Shown piece by piece: positions 24,243 to 34,300 of a stretch of 35,404 nt of DNA. Source of the stretch: Clostridia bacterium (GTDB lineage Bacteria; Bacillota; Clostridia; Oscillospirales; Acutalibacteraceae); contig JAFXLD010000083.1 of assembly GCA_017531385.1 (NCBI GenBank), forward strand, positions 1 to 35,404, written 5' to 3'. The translations under genes and the position numbers were made by a program. The first letter of the stretch is position 1. Each line of letters starts with the position of its first letter. Under the pieces are notes generated by a model. It did no database searches, was not told the origin of the DNA, and saw nothing but the letters and a program-made list of their open reading frames with translations.

Positions 24243-24820
24243 AAAAGTTTTCTCCCAAAGAAATTTTAATTCCGACAATCGTGCTCCTTGTTATATGCGT
24301 TGTTTCAGCGGCACTTTTAGGCGGAACAAATATGCTCACAAAAGACAAAATCGCATCAATTGAAGCCGAAGCAAAGGCAACAGCAATGCAGACTGTTATG
24401 CCCGATGCCGTTTCATTCTCAGATGCTGTAATTGCAGATGAAGGACTTGAATATTCCGAGGCTCTTGATGCTGACAGCAACACTTTAGGCTATGCTTTCA
24501 CCGTTTCCGAAAACGGTTACGGCGGTGAAATCAAAGTTATGGTCGGCATAAAGCCTGACGGTGCAGTTTCAAAGGTTGCAATTCTTTCTGCTGATAACGA
24601 GACTCCCGGTCTTGGTCAGAATGTAAAAAAAGACAGCTTCCTTGACCAGTTCATAGACAAAATCGGTGCTCTTACCGTTACAAAAAATGCTCCGTCATCC
24701 GATACGGAAATTCAGGCTGTTACAAGTGCAACGATTTCATCAAGTGCAGTTACAAGAGCAGTAAATGCGGCACTTGCATACTATGCCGAAAATCTTACGG
24801 GAGGTGGTACGAATGGCTGA
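24239..24820 (+). CDS. rnfG: Rnf complex subunit RnfG
   Basis: RnfG is a membrane-anchored flavoprotein. The 193-residue protein has an N-terminal transmembrane helix (about 10-30) and an FMN-binding domain with GYGGEI and the acceptor motif TSAT (Thr165). It is translationally coupled to rnfD (ATGA overlap) and overlaps rnfE by 8 nt. Confidence 0.97.
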   Translation: MKKFSPKEILIPTIVLLVICVVSAALLGGTNMLTKDKIASIEAEAKATAMQTVMPDAVSFSDAVIADEGLEYSEALDADSNTLGYAFTVSENGYGGEIKVMVGIKPDGAVSKVAILSADNETPGLGQNVKKDSFLDQFIDKIGALTVTKNAPSSDTEIQAVTSATISSSAVTRAVNAALAYYAENLTGGGTNG

Positions 24821-25589
24821 GAAAAAATCTCTTGGCAAAGAATTTACCAAAGGTCTTATAAAAGAAAACCCTGTTCTTCGTCTTGTTCTGGGAACCTGTC
24901 CCACACTGGCTGTTACGACCTCCGTTACAAATGCAATCGGTATGGGTATCGCCGCAACGATAGTTCTTGTGTGTTCAAATATCGTTATTTCGGCACTTCG
25001 CAAAATTATCCCCTCAAAGGTGCGTATTCCCGCTTACATAGTTGTTATCGCATCTTTCGTTACAATAGTCCAGATGCTTGTCAAGGCTTTCGTTCCCGCT
25101 CTTGATACAGCTCTCGGTGCATTCCTTCCCCTTATCGTTGTTAACTGCATAATCCTCGGCAGAGCTGAAGCTTTCGCAAGCAAGAACACGGTTCTTTATT
25201 CAGCAGTTGACGGTTTAGGTATGGGTGTAGGTTTCACAGCAGCACTTTGCATGATGGGTACTTGCCGTGAGGTTCTCGGTGCAGGCACATTCCTTGCAGG
25301 TATTCAGGACTTACTTGTTCTCTTCGGCGACAATGTTCTCGGAGGCTGGAACGGTTTTGATTTTAATGGTGCGCTTGAGTTTGTGGGACTTCAGCCCATA
25401 ACACTCTTCATTCTTCCTGCAGGCGGTTTCTTTGTTTTCGGCATTCTTATGGCTGTTGCAAACAAAATTGCCACAAGCAACGGTAAGCAAAAAGCTGTTC
25501 TCGGCTGTGCAAACTGTCCCATGGCAGGCACCTGCACAAGCAAAAAAGAACATGAAAATTGTGAAAATAAGGAGGCAGCAACAGTATGA
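24813..25589 (+). CDS. rnfE: Rnf complex subunit RnfE with Cys-rich tail
   Basis: RnfE is an integral subunit, a homologue of RnfA, at the core of the complex. The 258-residue protein has about six helices; NPVLRLVLGTCPTLAVT and LPLIVVNCIILGRAEAFAS carry the conserved Cys residues that share an [Fe-S] cluster with RnfA. The C-terminus adds about 35 residues with CANCPMAGTC and another Cys. ATG 24813 follows GGAGGTGG; the upstream in-frame start at 24765 is rejected. Confidence 0.95.
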   Translation: MAEKKSLGKEFTKGLIKENPVLRLVLGTCPTLAVTTSVTNAIGMGIAATIVLVCSNIVISALRKIIPSKVRIPAYIVVIASFVTIVQMLVKAFVPALDTALGAFLPLIVVNCIILGRAEAFASKNTVLYSAVDGLGMGVGFTAALCMMGTCREVLGAGTFLAGIQDLLVLFGDNVLGGWNGFDFNGALEFVGLQPITLFILPAGGFFVFGILMAVANKIATSNGKQKAVLGCANCPMAGTCTSKKEHENCENKEAATV

Positions 25590-26176
25590 AATACATGATA
25601 GCTCTCCTTGTAATGGGACTTCTTACAAACAACTTCGTTCTTTCAAAATTCTACGGTATATGTCCGTTTCTCGGTGTTTCCAAAAAGCTGAACACAGCAG
25701 TGGGTATGAGTGCTGCCGTTATCTTCGTTATGCTTATGGCAACGGCCGCGACATACCCAATAAATGTACTTCTTGAGAAAAACGACCTGGCATTTTTGCA
25801 GACGGTAATTTTCATTCTAGTTATTGCTGCACTCGTTCAGATGGTGGAAATCGTCCTCAAGAAATTCATGAAACCTCTCTACAACTCATTGGGAATTTAT
25901 CTTCCTCTTATCACAACAAACTGTGCCGTTCTCGGTGTTGTAATTCTCAACATTGATGAAGGCTACACATTCCTTCAGGCAATGGTAAATTCACTCGGTG
26001 CAGGTCTTGGTTTCATGCTTGCAATGGTACTCTTTGCTGGCGTAAGAAAGAAAATGGAAAACTGCGATGTTCCCGAATTTCTTAAGGGTCTGCCCATAAC
26101 ACTTGTAGCAGCATCACTCGTTTCCCTCTCATTCCTCGGTTTCGGCGGAATCGTTGAGGGCATGGGACTTATATAA
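25586..26176 (+). CDS. rnfA: Rnf complex subunit RnfA
   Basis: RnfA pairs with RnfE in the membrane. The 196-residue protein has six helices, FYGICPFLGVSKKLNTA with one conserved Cys, and LPLITTNCAVLGV with the second. It overlaps rnfE by ATGA and rnfB starts 12 nt later behind AAGGAGGGG. Confidence 0.97.
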   Translation: MKYMIALLVMGLLTNNFVLSKFYGICPFLGVSKKLNTAVGMSAAVIFVMLMATAATYPINVLLEKNDLAFLQTVIFILVIAALVQMVEIVLKKFMKPLYNSLGIYLPLITTNCAVLGVVILNIDEGYTFLQAMVNSLGAGLGFMLAMVLFAGVRKKMENCDVPEFLKGLPITLVAASLVSLSFLGFGGIVEGMGLI

Positions 26177-26188
26177 GGAGGGGTTACG

Positions 26189-26989
26189 ATGAGCAGTATT
26201 TTAACAGCGGTTCTCATAGTCGGCATCATCGGCCTTGTCTGCGGTATTGCACTTGCAATCGCATCAATAGTCCTTGCTGTTCCCGTGGACGAAAAAGCTG
26301 AAGCCATAACAGAAATGCTCCCCGGTGCAAACTGTGGTGCCTGCGGATATTCGGGCTGTGCAGGCTATGCAGCAGCTCTCTCAAGTGGTGAAACAACAGA
26401 TACAGCACTTTGCAATCCCGGCGGTAATGAGGTTTCAGCGCAGATAGCAAAATACCTCGGACTTTCTGCAGGCTCAATCGAGCCCATGACAGCAGTTGTG
26501 CTGTGTCAGGGTACTTACGCAAATGCAACCACAAAAATGAATTATAAAGGCGTTCAGAGCTGTAAAATGGCTTCTCAGCTTTTCGGCGGACCGAAAGACT
26601 GTGTTCATGGTTGTTTGGGTCTCGGTGACTGCGTAAGAGAATGTCCCTACCATGCAATCAATATCTGTGACGGCGTTGCAAGAGTAAATCCCGCAATCTG
26701 TAAAGCCTGTAAAAAATGTGTTGCAGCCTGTCCCAAAGGTCTTATCGAACTGCTTCCTCTTAACAAATCAAAGGCTGCTGTTCTCTGCAAAAATAAAGAT
26801 AAGGGTGCCATTGCCAGAAAAGAATGTAAAATGGCTTGTATCGGCTGTATGAAGTGTGTAAAGGTCTGTGAAGCTGAGGCTGTAACAGTCAAAAACTTCA
26901 ATGCACATGTTGATACCGAGAAATGTACCGGCTGCGGCAAATGCCACGAAGTATGTCCTGTCGGATGCATAGATATCCTTAATCTTTAA
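26189..26989 (+). CDS. rnfB: Rnf complex subunit RnfB
   Basis: RnfB is the ferredoxin-docking subunit. The 266-residue protein has one N-terminal transmembrane helix (about 7-30), the Cys cluster starting Cys49-x2-Cys52-x4-Cys57 (with a later Cys in ALCNPGG), and then several CxxCxxCxxxCP ferredoxin motifs, the last being CTGCGKCHEVCPVGC. It completes rnfCDGEAB. Confidence 0.97.
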   Translation: MSSILTAVLIVGIIGLVCGIALAIASIVLAVPVDEKAEAITEMLPGANCGACGYSGCAGYAAALSSGETTDTALCNPGGNEVSAQIAKYLGLSAGSIEPMTAVVLCQGTYANATTKMNYKGVQSCKMASQLFGGPKDCVHGCLGLGDCVRECPYHAINICDGVARVNPAICKACKKCVAACPKGLIELLPLNKSKAAVLCKNKDKGAIARKECKMACIGCMKCVKVCEAEAVTVKNFNAHVDTEKCTGCGKCHEVCPVGCIDILNL

Positions 26990-27002
26990 CAGGAGAATTT
27001 CT

Positions 27003-27617
27003 ATGAATATAATCACAATCAGCCGTGAATTCGGCAGCGGAGGCAGAGAACTCGGCAAGAGAATAGCTGATATTCTCGGATATTCATACTATGACCGTGA
27101 AATCATAACCGCAATCGCAGAGAAACATGATTACGATGAAAATTATGTTGAAAATATGCTTGAAAGCAAATTCCCGTTCACTATGCCCATAACTTACGGC
27201 AGAACTTTTTCGTATACCGATGCAACAGGTCAACAGGCAATTCAACTGATGTCAACACAATATAAACTTCTTCGTGAATTTGCGTCAAAAGGCAATTGCG
27301 TAATTGTCGGCAGAAGCGCAAACATCATTCTTGAAGAATTTGACCCGCTGAACATTTTTGTTTATGCGGATATGGAATCAAAAATGAAGCGTTGCCGTGA
27401 AAGAGCTCCCGAAAATGAAAATCTCAAAGATTCTGAATTAAAACGCAGAATCAGGCAGATTGACTCAGGCAGAGCAAAACACCAGAAATTCCTGACGGAT
27501 CAAAAATGGGGAGCAAAAGAGGGTTATCACCTCTGCATCAACACATCAGGTCTTGATATAAAAGCTATGTCCCCTGTTATTGCAGACTATGCAAAGGGAT
27601 ATTTTGAAAAAAGATAA
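27003..27617 (+). CDS. Cytidylate kinase-like protein
   Basis: This 204-residue protein starts MNIITISREFGSGGRELGKRIAD, a P-loop variant typical of the cytidylate-kinase-like family (Cytidylate_kin2), and has a plausible LID region RRIRQIDSGRAKH. It probably phosphorylates a nucleotide or a related small molecule; the true substrate is uncertain. It follows rnfB by 13 nt behind AGGAG and is likely co-transcribed. A terminator follows. Confidence 0.85.
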   Translation: MNIITISREFGSGGRELGKRIADILGYSYYDREIITAIAEKHDYDENYVENMLESKFPFTMPITYGRTFSYTDATGQQAIQLMSTQYKLLREFASKGNCVIVGRSANIILEEFDPLNIFVYADMESKMKRCRERAPENENLKDSELKRRIRQIDSGRAKHQKFLTDQKWGAKEGYHLCINTSGLDIKAMSPVIADYAKGYFEKR

Positions 27618-27633
27618 AAATATACAAAAAATC

Positions 27634-27659
27634 AGAACCCCGACTTTCGTCGGGGTTCT
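27634..27659. terminator. Bidirectional terminator between rnf operon and the large dockerin gene
   Basis: AGAACCCCGAC (27634-27644) pairs perfectly with GTCGGGGTTCT (27649-27659) across TTTC. An A-run on the left and T's on the right allow both converging units to end here. Confidence 0.9.
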
Positions 27660-27679
27660 TTGTGTATGCGATTTAATTA

Positions 27680-30600
27680 TTAAAGAGTTTCCAACTGCGC
27701 ACTGACACGAAGAATTTTTCTCGCATCAGAAGCATTGATTTTACCGTCTTTGTTTATATCTGCCGCTAAAAGATAGTCACCTTCGAGATTTTCAAGCTGT
27801 GCACTTACCCGAAGAACTATACGGGCATCAGCAGCATTCACTTTATTGTCACCGTTTACATCACCGAGGGTATATTCAGGGACATCAGGTTTCGGATTTT
27901 CCTCAGGTAAAGCAGGAATCACCCGTTCATCAACCTTTTCATCACAAACAGAACACTTCTGAATTTCAAGACCGTCAACTCCAACGTTTGCCGGAGTTAC
28001 AACTTCCCATTCACCGGGAGTATGACCTGTTGCATTTATATAATCCGCAATATATGTATTTCCACATTCTGTACAGGTGTATGTTGTGTAACCCTGTTCT
28101 GTACAAGAAGGTGTTGTTACAACAGCAACATGGTCATGTTCCGTTTCAGGTATTATTGTCTGCGCAACAATGATTTCGTTACATACAGAACATTTTATGC
28201 CTTGTGTAAAACCAGGCGACGTGCATGTAGGAGATATTGCTTTGATTATTTTTTCTGTATGTCCGTTCTTTTCACATTCTGTTATACTTCCTTCTTCTTC
28301 CCAGACAGCATAAAGAGTTATTTCTTCGGGAAGAGGTACACCCACGATAATATACAGAAATGATGGGTAAATGCCATTACCGATTGTCAACAATTCGTCA
28401 TACTCACGTGCTGACCATCTGACAAATTTATATCCTTGACGAACAGGCGTCTGAATATCGGATAAACTTAACTTTCCTTCAAAAGGAACCGTAACACTTT
28501 CCCATCCAAGTTCCACTCCATTGCCGTCAAAATGAACAGTTATTGGTGTTTTCTGTTTCTCGGCTTTCCATACAGCATAAAGAACTATTGTTTCATCATC
28601 GGTTGATGTAAGATTTCTTACATTCTGAATATTTGTATATGTTGCATTTGTTGCATTTTTATCTGTTGACCAACCGAGGAACGAATATCCCGTTCTGCTG
28701 AATTGATTTATATTAAGAGTTCTCCAGACATCGTAAGTATGAACCGAATCATCCATAGTTCCCGTTCCGCCGTTGGCATCATATTTTATTGTATATGTAT
28801 TCTGTTTCCAGACTGCGTATACAGAAGTATCCGCCAAAATTATAATTCCGTCTCCCGGGTTGAATTGAACATTCGTTGCCGACTCCAGAGCATCCCAACC
28901 AAGGAATGTATATCCGGTTTTTTCCGGAATTTGTGTACTTATCCATCCATAACCGTTAATCTGCTGTTTATCGGGAATTTTTTCTCCTCCGTTTGATTCA
29001 TAAGTTAATGTATAAGTATTTGTTCCCCATACGGCATATAAGGTAACAGTTGCATCTTTCGATGTTGTAAGATTTTTTACAGACTGTTTATCCGTATATG
29101 TGGCAGTAGTGGCTGTTTTGTTTATTGACCAACCAAGGAATGTATAACCTGTTCTGCTGAACTGATTTACACTCAGATTCTTTGAAGCATCGTATGTATG
29201 AGATGAACTGTTCATACTTCCGCTTCCACCATTTGCATCATATTTAACGGTATATGTATTTGGTTTCCAAACTGCATAGAGTGTTACTGTTGCTCCGTTT
29301 GTTGAAGTGAGGTTTTGGACAGATTGTTTGTCTGTGTAAGTTGCAGTTGTTGCATTTTTGTCTGCAGACCAGCCAAGAAATGTATATCCGACACGTGTAA
29401 ACTGGTTTGAATTAAGATTTTTGGCAACATCATAAGTATAGGCTGAATTGCTCATACTTCCGTTACCACCGTTGGTATGATATTTTATTGTATATGTGTT
29501 CGGTTTCCAGACAGCATACAAATTAACAACTGCTCCATATGAAGATGCAAGATTTTTGACAGACTGTTTGTCAGTATATGTTGCAGTTATTGCGTTTTTA
29601 TTTGTCGACCAACCGAGGAATGTATATCCGGCACGTGTAAACTGGTTTGCATTAAGATTTTTTGCAACGTCATAAGTATGTGCTGATTTGCCAATTTCAC
29701 CTTTTCCACCATTGGGATCATATCCTACACTATAGGAGTTCGCTTTCCATACTGCATAAAGCGTTACAGTAGTTCCATTAGTTGATGTAAGATTTTTAAC
29801 AGATTGCTTATCTGTATATGTAGCAGTTATTGCAGTTTTATTTGTTGACCAACCGAGGAATGTATATCCTGTTCTGCTGAATTGATTTGCATTCAGATTT
29901 TTTGACACATCGTAAGTATGATATGAATTACTCATACTTCCACTGCCGCCATTTGCATCGTATTTTACTGTATACGTTTTCGCTTTTACTTCAACTTTAA
30001 CAGTAGCTGAAGCCAGATGTTTCACATTGGAGGATGTCTTTAAATCTGAATAAATATTTATAGTAAAGTTGGTTGAACCTGCTTTTAACCCTGTTATTTT
30101 CAGTTCACCTTTATTCATTGTATAGCTGACGACAGAACTATCGTAATCATAATATACCTTCCCTGTATCAGGATAAACTCCAGAAATAGAGGCAAGCATA
30201 GTTGCTGTTTCTCCGATATTCAATGTAACAGAAGATTTAGAAATAGATAAATCTACATCCCAACATTGCGGACAACTTTTATCTTTATAATTTTCTCCAG
30301 TCCAATAAAAACCTCCGCAAGAATCAAAATCAACACATCTTTGAGATATTTCATGCGGATGTTCAGGCTGATAAAGTCTGGCACCGGAATAATCATGTGT
30401 ATGGTCATCAGATGGGCCAGGAACAATGGGAGATGTCACTTTCCAGTATGCTGTGACATTATTTATCCTAACTTTATATGCCGATGTTAGTGGTATTCTT
30501 CCTGATGCAATACTTCCTAGTGGATCTGCACAATAATATGTTCCATTTGTATAATCTGTAAGCAAAACAGCATGTGGAACTGATTCATTGTATATAACTA

Positions 30601-30982
30601 TTCCTTCCGGACATTTTTTTAATTCTGCCTGAATAAGTGCATCATTCGCAGATCCCCCTGGCAATGTATAGTGTCCAACAGAAATTTTACTAACCGACGA
30701 ATTTGAATAAGAGAATGACCATCGAAGCCCCGCACCATTAATCCATGCAGTAGATTTCACAGCAGATTCCGTTATGGTATTCCACTTTGAATCTCCTCTT
30801 AGCATAGAATACCTACGCATCATCATTGTTGTTGCACACAAAGTACATGTTGTAGCACCTTCTTGTTTTAAAAAAACATTATTTGCATTTAACTGATTAA
30901 ATGTAACCGCATTTGACATTATTGGCATTGAACTTACAAGCATTACAATAACCAAAAATACAGAAATAAACCTTTTTTTCAT
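27680..30982 (-). CDS. Large secreted dockerin protein with papain/C39-like head and InlB-type repeats
   Basis: This 1100-residue protein has a signal peptide (1-25); a papain/C39-like peptidase domain (about 28-190) with Gln40, Cys46, His137 and Asp153 in papain-like order (Q-x5-C spacing as in papain); a Cys-containing linker; an Ig-like domain (about 243-330); seven InlB B-type (Listeria-Bacteroides) repeats (about 335-897), five near-identical at about 78-80 residues and two divergent (the fifth and seventh); a CxxC-bearing beta region (about 900-1030); and a type I dockerin (about 1035-1100; NAADARIVL and NASDARKIL). The InlB-type repeats usually act as spacers or adhesive stalks. Protease activity is inferred from the motif. 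It is divergent from an XRE gene and ends at a shared terminator. The stretch is AT-rich and the near-identical repeats may recombine. Confidence 0.85.
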   Translation of the reverse strand: MKKRFISVFLVIVMLVSSMPIMSNAVTFNQLNANNVFLKQEGATTCTLCATTMMMRRYSMLRGDSKWNTITESAVKSTAWINGAGLRWSFSYSNSSVSKISVGHYTLPGGSANDALIQAELKKCPEGIVIYNESVPHAVLLTDYTNGTYYCADPLGSIASGRIPLTSAYKVRINNVTAYWKVTSPIVPGPSDDHTHDYSGARLYQPEHPHEISQRCVDFDSCGGFYWTGENYKDKSCPQCWDVDLSISKSSVTLNIGETATMLASISGVYPDTGKVYYDYDSSVVSYTMNKGELKITGLKAGSTNFTINIYSDLKTSSNVKHLASATVKVEVKAKTYTVKYDANGGSGSMSNSYHTYDVSKNLNANQFSRTGYTFLGWSTNKTAITATYTDKQSVKNLTSTNGTTVTLYAVWKANSYSVGYDPNGGKGEIGKSAHTYDVAKNLNANQFTRAGYTFLGWSTNKNAITATYTDKQSVKNLASSYGAVVNLYAVWKPNTYTIKYHTNGGNGSMSNSAYTYDVAKNLNSNQFTRVGYTFLGWSADKNATTATYTDKQSVQNLTSTNGATVTLYAVWKPNTYTVKYDANGGSGSMNSSSHTYDASKNLSVNQFSRTGYTFLGWSINKTATTATYTDKQSVKNLTTSKDATVTLYAVWGTNTYTLTYESNGGEKIPDKQQINGYGWISTQIPEKTGYTFLGWDALESATNVQFNPGDGIIILADTSVYAVWKQNTYTIKYDANGGTGTMDDSVHTYDVWRTLNINQFSRTGYSFLGWSTDKNATNATYTNIQNVRNLTSTDDETIVLYAVWKAEKQKTPITVHFDGNGVELGWESVTVPFEGKLSLSDIQTPVRQGYKFVRWSAREYDELLTIGNGIYPSFLYIIVGVPLPEEITLYAVWEEEGSITECEKNGHTEKIIKAISPTCTSPGFTQGIKCSVCNEIIVAQTIIPETEHDHVAVVTTPSCTEQGYTTYTCTECGNTYIADYINATGHTPGEWEVVTPANVGVDGLEIQKCSVCDEKVDERVIPALPEENPKPDVPEYTLGDVNGDNKVNAADARIVLRVSAQLENLEGDYLLAADINKDGKINASDARKILRVSAQLETL
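28293..29982 (-). repeat. Seven tandem InlB-type repeats within the dockerin gene
   Basis: Seven copies are seen, each with a core such as YDANGGSGSM, then GYTFLGWS and ending LYAVW. Five are close in sequence; the two divergent copies are the fifth (YESNGG) and the seventh (HFDGNG). The DNA repeats are about 240 bp each. Confidence 0.9.
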
Positions 30983-30999
30983 ACAATTACCTCCCTTTC

Positions 31000-31069
31000 A
31001 GTACTAATAAGTACTATATAATATTATCAGCATTTTATGTTATTGTCAATAGTACATAATAGTACTATT
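31000..31069. promoter_or_regulatory. Divergent promoter region with four AGTACT-type operators
   Basis: The minus-strand promoter TTGACA (31044-31049) and TAATAT (31021-31026) has a 17-bp spacer. AGTACT or AGTACA words begin at 31000, 31010, 31051 and 31061, so each pair is spaced exactly 10 bp, one helical turn. AATAGTACTATT (31058-31069) is a perfect palindrome. The XRE protein encoded at 31081 is the likely ligand. Confidence 0.75.
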
Positions 31070-31080
31070 GGAGTGATTTT

Positions 31081-31296
31081 ATGTATTTGCGTAGGCTTCG
31101 GGATTTGCGTGAAGACAATGACCTGACACAATCTCAGATTGCTGAAATTCTTAACACAAAACAGACTATTTATTCAAGATATGAGCGGGGACATCAGAAC
31201 ATTCCGCTTGAATTTCTTCTCACACTTGCAGATTATTATAATGTTTCAATCGACTATATTTTTGGCAGGACAGATAATCCCGACATAAACAAATAA
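31081..31296 (+). CDS. XRE-family regulator divergent from the papain-like dockerin gene
   Basis: This 71-residue protein is a Cro/C1-type helix-turn-helix (LRRLRDLREDNDLTQSQIAEIL, recognition region TKQTIYSRYERG) with a short C-terminal tail ending in DYIFGRTDNP. GGAG precedes ATG 31081. It is transcribed away from the 1100-residue dockerin protein and the shared 98-bp gap holds four phased AGTACT sites, so it probably represses that gene and itself. No ligand domain is present. A terminator follows. Confidence 0.88.
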   Translation: MYLRRLRDLREDNDLTQSQIAEILNTKQTIYSRYERGHQNIPLEFLLTLADYYNVSIDYIFGRTDNPDINK

Positions 31297-31301
31297 ACTT
31301 A

Positions 31302-31325
31302 ACCCCTCGGTTTTCACCGAGGGGT
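31302..31325. terminator. Terminator between the XRE gene and PFOR
   Basis: ACCCCTCGGT (31302-31311) pairs with ACCGAGGGGT (31316-31325) across TTTC. It lies between converging genes; the flanking T- and A-tracts are weak. Confidence 0.75.
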
Positions 31326-31349
31326 CTGTTATTGCAACTGAATATTTAA

Positions 31350-34300
31350 TTATTCGTCGATGCTGTAGAGTGCCTTAAGTTTTGCAAGGTGAGCATATCT
31401 GTCAGCTGCAAGTCTTTCTGACTGGCTGAAGAGTTCTTCTGCTCTTTCGGGGAAGGAACGAGTAAGTGATGCATAACGAGCTTCGTTGAGAAGGAATGCA
31501 CGGTAAGCGTCTGTTGCGGGTTCCTTGCTGTCAAGAGTGAAGGGATTCTTGCCCTGTGCCTTGAGATCGGGATTGTATCTGAACATATTCCAGTAACCGC
31601 AGTCAACAGCCTTCTTCATTTCAGCCTGGCAGTTAACCATACCACCCTTGATTGAATGCATTTCACAGGGTGAGTAGCCGATGATAAGTGAAGGTCCGTT
31701 GTAAGCTTCTGCTTCTGCAATTGCCTTGATTGTCTGGTTCATGTCAGCACCCATAGCAATCTGAGCAACGTAAACATAACCGTAAGACATTGCGATTTCT
31801 GCAAGGCTCTTCTTTGAAACGCCCTTACCTGCTGCTGCGAACTGAGCAACCTGACCTACCTGAGAAGCCTTTGAAGCCTGTCCGCCTGTGTTTGAGTAAA
31901 CTTCTGTATCGAATACCATAACGTTTACGTCTCTGCCCTGAGCAAGAACATGGTCAAGACCGCCGAAACCGATATCGTAAGCCCAGCCGTCACCACCGAA
32001 GATCCATACTGACTTCTTAGCAAGGAATTCCTTGTTCTTGAGAACTGATGCGCACTTGTCGCAACCGTTTGCTGCACCTGCTTCGAGAGCTGCAACGAGT
32101 TCCTTTGTAGCTGCTGCGTTTGCCTTACCGTCGTTCTTTGTAGCAAGGTACTTTTCAGCTGCTGCCTTGAATTCTGCGGGAGCATTTTCGTCTGCTGCCA
32201 TAGCTTCAACTTCTGCCATAAGGCTTTCACGGACTGCTTCCTGACCGAGGTACATACCAAAGCCGTGTTCAGCATTGTCTTCAAAGAGTGAGTTTGCCCA
32301 TGCGGGACCGTGACCGTTAGCATCTGTTGTATAGGGAGATGTTGCTGCGGGACCGCCCCAGATTGATGAACAGCCTGTTGCATTTGAAATGTACATTCTG
32401 TCACCGAAGAGCTGTGTGATAAGTCTTGCGTATGCTGTTTCAGCACAGCCTGCACATGAGCCTGAGAACTCAAGGAGAGGCTTCTTGTACTGAGAAGCAA
32501 TTACGTTGACTGCTGAAGAAACTTCTTCTTTCTCAGTAACGTTAGCAACACAGTAATCAAATACGGGCTGCATGTTGTCCTGAGTTTCTCTTGCAACCAT
32601 CTTGAGTGAGTTTGTGGGACATACGCCGATACAAACGCCGCAACCCATACAATCCATGGGAGATACTGCAAGAGTATACTTATATTCTGTCTTGGGAATT
32701 GCCTTGGGAGCAACCTTGATGTTTGCGGGAGCTGCTGCAACTTCTTCATCTGTCATAGCGAAGGGACGGATTGTTGCATGAGGACAAACGAATGAACACT
32801 TGTTACACTTTGCACAAGTTGCTTCGTTCCATTCGGGAACCATAACAGCAACACCGCGCTTCTCGAATGCTGATGCACCCTGCTCGAAAGTACCGTCTGC
32901 ATGATCCATGAATGCTGAAACGGGAAGTGAGTCACCGTCCATCTTGCCAACGGGATTCATGATGTTGTTAACCATCTTAACGAGCTTTGAATCGCCTGCA
33001 ACTGTAGCTGCATCTGCGTCAGCTGCGTTTGCCCAGTCAGCGGGAACATCAATCTTAACATAAGCTGAAGCACCCATGTCGATTGCCTTTTCGTTCATTT
33101 CAACGATTTCTTTACCCTTCTTCATGAACTTCTGAGCTTTTTCCTTCATGTAGCCGATTGCTTCCTCAGCGGGAAGAACCTTAGCAAGTGAGAAGAAAGC
33201 AGACTGAAGAACTGTATTTGTACGCTTGCCGAGACCGATCTGAGCAGCGATGTCGATAGCATTAACTGTGTAAAGCTGAATGTTGTTCTGAGCGATGTAA
33301 CGCTTTGAAGCAGCATCGAGCTTTTCAGCAAGCTCTTCAGGAGTCCACTGGCAGTTGATGAGGTATACACCGCCGGGCTTAACGTCCTGAACCATCTTGA
33401 AGCCTTTTTCTACATAAGAGGGGTTGTGACATGCAACGAAGTCTGCCTTGTTGATGTAGTATGGGCTCTTGATGGGCTGATCACCGAAACGAAGGTGAGA
33501 AATTGTGATACCGCCTGTTTTCTTTGAGTCATACTGGAAGTATGCCTGAACATATTTATCTGTGTGATCACCGATGATCTTGATTGAGTCTTTGTTAGCA
33601 CCAACAGTACCGTCACCGCCGAGACCCCAGAACTTGCACTCGATTGTGCCTGCTGCTGCAGTGTTGGGTGCGGGCTTCTCTTCGAGAGAGAGCATTGTAA
33701 CGTCGTCGTTGATACCGAGTGTGAACTGAGCCTTGGGAGCATCCTTAGCAAGTTCATCATATACAGCAAAGATGCTTGAGGGAGGAGTATCCTTTGAACC
33801 GAGACCGTATCTGCCGCCTACAACTGTCTTTACGATACCCTTTGATGCAAGAGCTGTAACAACGTCCATGTAGAGAGGTTCACCGATTGAGCCGGGTTCC
33901 TTTGTTCTGTCAAGAACAGCGATCTTTGTTGCTGTTGCGGGGATAGCTTCGATGAGCTTTTCTGTTGAGAAAGGTCTGTAAAGTCTTACCTTGACAAGAC
34001 CAACCTTTTCGCCCTGAGCTGTAAGATAATCAATAACTTCTTCTGCAACGTCACAGATTGAACCCATTGCGATGATAACTCTTTCTGCATCGGGAGCACC
34101 GTAATAGTTGAAGAGTTTGTAATCTGTGCCAAGCTTTGCGTTAACCTTGTCCATGTATTCTTCAACGATTGCGGGCATTGCATCGTAGTACTGGTTACAA
34201 GCTTCACGGTGCTGGAAGAAGATGTCGCCGTTTTCGTGTGAACCACGCATTACGGGTCTTTCGGGGTTGAGTGCTCTCTTACGGAATGCATCAACAGCAT

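Noticed and set aside
30983-31080. Toxin-antitoxin pair with the small XRE gene
   Set aside because: No toxin-like partner is adjacent; the neighbours are a secreted dockerin protein and PFOR.
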